Below, in pieces: positions 59,553 to 64,000 of a stretch of DNA of 64,000 bases (position 1 is the first letter of the stretch; every line of letters begins with the position of its first letter). Made by a program: the position numbers and the translations under genes. The DNA is from Saprospira sp. CCB-QB6 (lineage in GTDB: Bacteria > Bacteroidota > Bacteroidia > Chitinophagales > Saprospiraceae), in NCBI RefSeq assembly GCF_028464065.1, contig NZ_CP116808.1, forward strand, positions 3,687,501 to 3,751,500, written 5' to 3'. Under the pieces are notes generated by a model. It saw nothing but the letters and a program-made list of their open reading frames with translations. It made no database searches and was not told the origin of the DNA.

Positions 59553-59669
59553 GGCTGAGGGGCTGTAGCAGGGCGGCGAAGCCGCAGACCCAGCGGGCGC
59601 AGCCCGCGCAGGGCCGAGCGAAGAGCGAGCTGCGCAATGGCCCGACCCGCCCGCAGGGCGGGGCAGCCC
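59553..59669 (-). repeat. GC-rich hairpin element, variant B
   Basis: Ends GGCTG and CAGCC pair. Hairpins GCGGC-gaa-GCCGC, GCGGGC-gca-GCCCGC, CCCGCCC-gca-GGGCGGG. Confidence 0.85.
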
Positions 59670-59731
59670 AAAAAAAATAATAAGCAAGAATTAAGAATTG
59701 TAGGGAATGCTTATATTTAGCGTGGACTAAA

Positions 59732-60142
59732 TTGATAGATATGCAAACGAAGATAAGATTAAAAAAAAGCTGGCTTTATGTGGATGTGCAAACGGGCTTA
59801 GTTGTTCAAAGAATGGATGAGGGGACCTATATGGAGGCTCAGGATTCTTTTGATTGTTTTGAGGAGTGTTTTAAGTTGAAAGGAAGGGAGCCCATTTATT
59901 TCCTTTCGGATATGAGAGGAGTGAAAGGAATGAGCAAAGAGGCGCGAAAAGTAACGGCAGCGGATGCTAAAGAGGCTAAGTTTTATGCGGTAGCGGCATT
60001 AATTAATAGTGGAATTTCTAAGATTTTGGGCAATTTTGTGATTCGGCTTAATAAGCATGAGCATCCTGTTCGAATGTTTACGAAAGAAGAAGAGGCTATT
60101 GCTTGGTTGAAAAAGCAGCGGTTAGAAAACGGGCATGCTTAA
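59732..60142 (+). CDS. STAS/SpoIIAA-like small protein, copy 2
   Basis: A 136-residue paralogue of the minus-strand protein at 36347: RLKKSWLYVDVQTGLVVQRM, YFLSDMRGVKGMSKEARKVT, INSGISKILGNFVIRLNKHE and HPVRMFTKEEEAIAWLKKQR. The fold layout is STAS/SpoIIAA-like. Probably cytosolic; partner unknown. It is monocistronic and shares a terminator with the desaturase gene on the other strand. Confidence 0.8.
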   Translation: MIDMQTKIRLKKSWLYVDVQTGLVVQRMDEGTYMEAQDSFDCFEECFKLKGREPIYFLSDMRGVKGMSKEARKVTAADAKEAKFYAVAALINSGISKILGNFVIRLNKHEHPVRMFTKEEEAIAWLKKQRLENGHA

Positions 60143-60161
60143 GGAAGCTAGATAAAATAAA

Positions 60162-60189
60162 AAAGCCAAGGATGGGAGTCCTTGGCTTT
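60162..60189. terminator. Bidirectional terminator
   Basis: AAAGCCAAGGA-tgggag-TCCTTGGCTTT, a perfect 11-bp stem between convergent genes (STAS-like copy 2 and desaturase), with A-rich sequence on one side. Confidence 0.88.
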
Positions 60190-60205
60190 ATGGTTTTGTA
60201 TACGC

Positions 60206-61285
60206 TTACTTTTTATGTCCTAAAACCCATAAACAATGCAGATGTGATTGTAGGGCTTTAAAAAAGCTGGGATGTTCATAGTAGGGGAGGCCAAATTCTG
60301 CGGCAGTTTGTTGTACAATAGGGGCTAGTTTGGGGTAGTGTACATGAGAGATGTGGGGAAAAAGGTGATGTTCAATTTGGTAATTGAGACCTCCGATGCA
60401 CCAAGATATCCAGGCTTTTCCTCTAGAGAAGTTGGCCGTTGTTTGCAGTTGGTGGGCCATCCAGCTAGTAGATAGGCGGCCTTTTTCATCGGCTTGGGGA
60501 TAATCTGGTCCTTCTACCACATGGGCTAGCTGAAAAATGCTAGAGAGCAGGAAGCCAGCTACTAAGTGCATAAGGATAAAGCCCAAAATAACAGCTAGGG
60601 CTGGGATGCCCAAGATAAAAATGGGCAAAACGAATTGGACAAAAAGGTAGGCGAGCTTAAAGCCGATTAGTTTGGCCCAGACCGAGAAAGGTTTTTTGCC
60701 TAAGAGTAAATTCTTTTTGGTGTAGCGGTAGAGGGATTGATAATCGCCCCAGATAATCCAGCTAAGTGTAAGTAAACTGTAGAGTGGTAGGGCATAAATG
60801 TGTTGATAGCGGTGAACTGCTCGCCAAGGTTCTTCGGGTTCTAGGCGTAAAATGGCTTTGTGGCTAATATCTTCATCCCAGCCAGAAATATTGGTATAGC
60901 TGTGGTGCAAGACATTGTGTTGGACTTGCCAGTTGAAAGAAGAACCACCTACCAACTCCATACTGTGGGCAAAGAGGCGGTTTACCCAAGATTTAGAGGA
61001 GAAAGAAGAATGTACGGCATCGTGCATAACGCTAACGCCAATGCCAACCATTCCTAAACCCATCAAGAAGTAGAGGGTTAAAATGATGGCATAATGGCTA
61101 GGTTGAAAAATAAGGAGGGTTAATAAGGGCAAGACATAAAGGGCCAACATCAGCACCGCTTTTACATACAATTGTCGATTACCAGAGGGAGAGCGTTCCT
61201 GTTCTGCAAAGTAATCTTGTACACGGGCCTTGAGTTGGCGTACAAATTCGAGCTGTTGGCTCTTGTCAAATTTTAATGCTTTCAT
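60206..61285 (-). CDS. Fatty acid desaturase (acyl-lipid/acyl-CoA type)
   Basis: A 359-residue membrane di-iron enzyme with the three His boxes: HDAVH (88-92), HNVLHH (123-128) and QIEHH (303-307), the last with Gln as first residue, as in front-end desaturases. Four to six membrane segments lie between them. It inserts a double bond into acyl chains, likely tuning membrane fluidity. The regiochemistry cannot be told by eye. No cytochrome b5 domain is fused. A single gene with a shared terminator. Confidence 0.95.
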   Translation of the reverse strand: MKALKFDKSQQLEFVRQLKARVQDYFAEQERSPSGNRQLYVKAVLMLALYVLPLLTLLIFQPSHYAIILTLYFLMGLGMVGIGVSVMHDAVHSSFSSKSWVNRLFAHSMELVGGSSFNWQVQHNVLHHSYTNISGWDEDISHKAILRLEPEEPWRAVHRYQHIYALPLYSLLTLSWIIWGDYQSLYRYTKKNLLLGKKPFSVWAKLIGFKLAYLFVQFVLPIFILGIPALAVILGFILMHLVAGFLLSSIFQLAHVVEGPDYPQADEKGRLSTSWMAHQLQTTANFSRGKAWISWCIGGLNYQIEHHLFPHISHVHYPKLAPIVQQTAAEFGLPYYEHPSFFKALQSHLHCLWVLGHKK

Positions 61286-61513
61286 GATTTCAATTAAAGT
61301 TGTTTCTGCACCAAAGATGTAGCAAATTAAGCTCCCCCTATAAATTGAATAACCTTTTAGTTTTCTTTAACAATTTGGTGAGGACTAGGGCTAAAAATGG
61401 GGTTGGGGGATTTGATGAAAGCTTAGGGGGGAGTATTTCTTAGTTAGAATGTCTTTGTTGGGCCATTCAGCAGGAAGTAGTTTTTTGTAGGCGTAAACGT
61501 ATAAAATAAGCTA

Positions 61514-62038
61514 ATGAAGAAGATAATCCTGAGTTGTATTTTTATTTGCAGTCTTACAGGTTGCAAAAATAACCGTGTAGATAGGGAGTCTAGTGAGCTG
61601 ACAATAAGTTCGATAGCCCCTTATTGTTGGTGTTTTATGTTGAAGGAAACTACTATTCCCACTAGAATTGTAGGAGATAGTCTTGAAGAGCTGGAGCCAG
61701 CTATGTGTTTAACCTATTTAGGTATTAGACCAGATCAGATTTTAAGTGATAGTTTGAATGCGAAAGCAATTATAAGTGAGGACAAAAGCTTGAAAAAGTT
61801 TAGTGAAGAGCTGTTAGAAAATAGCGATAGGGTAGAGGAGCGAAAAGCTATAGATTCTAGGTTAGTATTACTCATCAATTATTCTGAAGCTGTTAGGCCA
61901 GATACGTTTGTATATTTCAATAATGAGTATTATTGGTTAAATGGGGCATTATATAAGAGTAGTCGTCAAAATATAGATAGTATTCTTTATGAAATTGGGG
62001 CTAATTCTTTTTGCTATTGTAAAGCTGGTGATTATTGA
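61514..62038 (+). CDS. Hypothetical lipoprotein with Cys pairs
   Basis: A 174-residue protein with an SPII signal (CIFICSLTGCKNN, Cys17). The mature part has PYCWCFM near the start and SFCYCKAGDY at the end, a symmetric pair of Cys-x-Cys motifs likely to form disulfides. The sequence is A/T-rich compared with its neighbours. No family is recognised. No clear promoter was found. Confidence 0.7.
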   Translation: MKKIILSCIFICSLTGCKNNRVDRESSELTISSIAPYCWCFMLKETTIPTRIVGDSLEELEPAMCLTYLGIRPDQILSDSLNAKAIISEDKSLKKFSEELLENSDRVEERKAIDSRLVLLINYSEAVRPDTFVYFNNEYYWLNGALYKSSRQNIDSILYEIGANSFCYCKAGDY

Positions 62039-62330
62039 GTCGGATCGTTTTTTTGTTGGCAGAGATTAAAATCAATTTTTTTGTAGAAAGAGATACACCA
62101 ATATTTTTATTTTATACATCATTAGGGGCGAACTTCTGGTTTTGAATCATCAAAGGTGCTTTAAAATTGGAATTTTTAGCAGTAGTAGAATAGTGTATTT
62201 TTTATATTCATTTGTGACTTGGTATAATCGCTTTAGGTGTGAAAAGTTTTTTATTTCCTGACTAGCCGTGGATTTTTATTTAAGTAATGACTACTTTTGC
62301 GGTCATAAATCAACAAAAAAATATAGTAAG

Positions 62331-62906
62331 ATGGCGGCAGCACAAAAGCCTTTGTTTAGTTCAAAAGGAGTGTTTATAGTACTTCTTTTATTTTTCTCTG
62401 TTTCTATTTTGAAGGCGCAGCATCCAGATAGTTTAGCTCAGGCAGCGCTTGATACTATTCGTTGGGATAGTTTGCAGAGAGTGCAGGCTTTTGAGCAGAT
62501 GCGTTGTGTGAATATAGAAGCGTACTTGACAGCTTGTAATTTTCAGCCAGGAGGTGCAGGTCAGCATGCATCCTGCACCTTAGATTCTTTACATGGTTTA
62601 GCTTTGAACGCTGCTCAGGCTCATGGGAATTTAAAATTGCAGATTCATTTGTTGAGTAGTGAACTAGTAGAAGAGGTGGAAATTGTAATGGGGCGTACTG
62701 CAAGGGGTAGAGGAATTTATAACCAGACGTTAGTTTTAGCGGAGGGAACGCTTGATGCAAGAAGTCGTTTATTGAGAAAAAAAGCGAATGTTTGGGAGTT
62801 TCAATTAGATCAGATTGTTAAGCCATCTCCTTTATATATAAGACTGCGGTTGAAGTCAGCATCTGGAGAATACTCTAGTGTGTATAGTTACGACTTAATA
62901 GATTAG
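62331..62906 (+). CDS. Exported hypothetical protein
   Basis: About 191 residues. The start at MAAAQKPLFSSKGVFIVLLL is chosen because the signal peptide begins there and ends near ILKAQ; a GTG 21 codons upstream is possible. Cys residues (MRCVN, TACNF, ASCTL) suggest disulfides. The C-terminal part is beta-rich (LKLQIHLLSSELVEEVEIVM, LYIRLRLKSASGEYSSVYSY). No domain is recognised. The LamG protein follows 61 bp later and the two may be linked. Confidence 0.7.
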   Translation: MAAAQKPLFSSKGVFIVLLLFFSVSILKAQHPDSLAQAALDTIRWDSLQRVQAFEQMRCVNIEAYLTACNFQPGGAGQHASCTLDSLHGLALNAAQAHGNLKLQIHLLSSELVEEVEIVMGRTARGRGIYNQTLVLAEGTLDARSRLLRKKANVWEFQLDQIVKPSPLYIRLRLKSASGEYSSVYSYDLID

Positions 62907-62967
62907 TTATAGTGCCTATATTGGATGAGGCAAGACCCAAAATAAAGAAATAGCAGAAAGTAATAAG

Positions 62968-64000
62968 ATGAGAAATAAGTTAGGGATTTTAGCCATGTTG
63001 CTTTTTATGGGGCAGGGATTATTGGCACAAATGGGGGTGGTAGCACATTTAAGGATGAATGGGGATGGATCTGATGTGCAAGCGAATCATTCCGCTACAG
63101 TAAATGGGGCGATTCCAACAACCGATCGTTATGGACGAGATAGTAGTGCTTATTATTTTGATGGTCTGGATGACTACTTAGAAATGAGTAATTTGGATGC
63201 CTTGAAATTTGCTGAATATACTTATTCTGTTTGGGTGAGGGCAGATGCTATTCCCAATGGAAGTTATTATCCAATATTATCTATTGGAGGGGCTAATGGA
63301 GATCAAGGGATGAATGTAGCTAATAATTACTATGGGGCTTCTGGTTTTACTGGTTATGGTTGGACAAATTGTTCTAGTCCACCAGCTGCTTATGGAGCAT
63401 CATCATCAACTATTGATACGAGCTGGCATCATATCATCTACACTAGAAAAGAAGGGGAAGCTAGACTGTATGTGAATGGGGTTTCAACTGCTACTACAGC
63501 AGTACCTTTGAACTGTCCGCCTTACTATGCGCTAACTACACAAAAAGCAGTGGTAGGAAAACGTTTTAACAATACTAAATACTTTAAAGGAAAATTAGAT
63601 GAGTTAAAAATATTTAACTATGCATTAAGTCCTGAAGAGGCTTTGACGGTATATGAAAATAGCTCTACGATTGGTCCTTGTTATTTAGATTTAGGAACAG
63701 ATGGAGCGACTACTTATTCTGGAGATGTATTGGTCTCTAATGTTTCAGTGAAAACAACGGCTAGTTTTTTAGAGCTTATTATTCCCACAGATTTGTGTGC
63801 GGTACCATATGAACCGAGCACAGATTTAGGAGATGTGGGACTTCTAGGGCTTTCTGTGAATCTTAACAGTTTTGGTACAGACGAAGAAAGTTATATTGGG
63901 TTAGGGTTTAAGCAACAGGAAAAAGATTATTACTTTGAATTGGGGCGAAATTCTGTACATATATATAAAAATCAAGAGCTTTTATATACTGCGAACAATA
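62968..64000 (+). CDS. LamG-domain secreted protein, cut by window end
   Basis: The frame starts at ATG with a signal peptide (MRNKLGILAMLLFMGQGLLA) and stays open to the window end (344 codons seen). Residues about 22-230 are a LamG/concanavalin-like domain: VAHLRMNGDGSDVQANHSAT, SAYYFDGLDDYLEMSNLDAL, YTYSVWVRADAI, SWHHIIYTRKEGEARLYVNG and GKLDELKIFNYALSPEEALT. The rest is beta-rich. It is likely a surface or secreted binding protein; a T9SS sorting domain could lie beyond the window. The start Met is preceded by no obvious SD, as usual for this phylum. Confidence 0.85.
   Translation, partial: MRNKLGILAMLLFMGQGLLAQMGVVAHLRMNGDGSDVQANHSATVNGAIPTTDRYGRDSSAYYFDGLDDYLEMSNLDALKFAEYTYSVWVRADAIPNGSYYPILSIGGANGDQGMNVANNYYGASGFTGYGWTNCSSPPAAYGASSSTIDTSWHHIIYTRKEGEARLYVNGVSTATTAVPLNCPPYYALTTQKAVVGKRFNNTKYFKGKLDELKIFNYALSPEEALTVYENSSTIGPCYLDLGTDGATTYSGDVLVSNVSVKTTASFLELIIPTDLCAVPYEPSTDLGDVGLLGLSVNLNSFGTDEESYIGLGFKQQEKDYYFELGRNSVHIYKNQELLYTANN

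Larger units (their letters stand above)
59163..59731. other. Gene-free gap with two GC-rich elements
   Basis: About 570 bp. It contains a variant family A element directly after the ABC ATPase stop, a segment with no recognisable feature, and a variant B element before the STAS-like gene. Short open frames are repeat artefacts. Confidence 0.7.

Overview
The window looks like chromosomal DNA of a marine filamentous Bacteroidetes of the Saprospiraceae. Saprospira grandis is my best guess, from memory of its gene and repeat style, not from a search. Supporting signs are a Bacteroidetes-type promoter (TTTG then TAnnTTTG) ahead of sucC, a type IX secretion C-terminal sorting domain, a PorE-like OmpA protein, the futalosine menaquinone route (mqnE, mqnA), many signal peptides ending in a QAQ-like site, and small SPII lipoproteins.

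Layout. 1-1869 has no gene and is a mosaic of short palindromes arranged in repeat units of about 536 bp. 1870-5744 (minus) carries a surface-repeat protein and a membrane-bound kinase-like protein. 6840-17518 (plus) is the most interesting block: a coiled-coil/helix-hairpin-helix membrane protein, a CHAT-type caspase-like protease, a STAND ATPase core, three paralogous membrane modules carrying the piece the ATPase lacks, and a large caspase-family protease. I read it as a candidate signalling, cell-death or defence locus whose STAND switch is split over several genes. 17720-32468 is mixed: sucC, an exported TPR-CHAT protein with a lipoprotein partner, DUF819 and DUF4178 proteins, a PorE-like protein, an orphan Cas6 and an acyltransferase E2. 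32695-45907 holds a recD2 operon, tRNA-Asp, a STAS-like protein, a large T9SS cargo protein, ndk, a second exported TPR-CHAT protein and yqgE. 45930-61285 has a Cas6b-like gene, a GIN-domain lipoprotein, hemL with an ABC exporter, the mqnE-phosphatase-mqnA operon, bioB, a deoxynucleoside kinase, a LolD/MacB-type ATPase and a fatty acid desaturase. The last 2.5 kb holds exported proteins of unknown role and a LamG protein cut by the window end.

Two repeat systems run through the window. One is a GC-rich intergenic element of about 110-210 bp, with 20 copies. Its internal hairpins keep their pairing while the arm sequences change, including swaps between GC-rich arms and A/T runs, and it often sits just after a stop codon in sense orientation. 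The other is a family of palindromes centred on TTNAA-like cores (blocks at 1-1790, 6000-6420 and 55018-55700). Neither encodes protein; open frames inside them are artefacts.

All family assignments come from reading motifs by eye. No database search or fold prediction was run.
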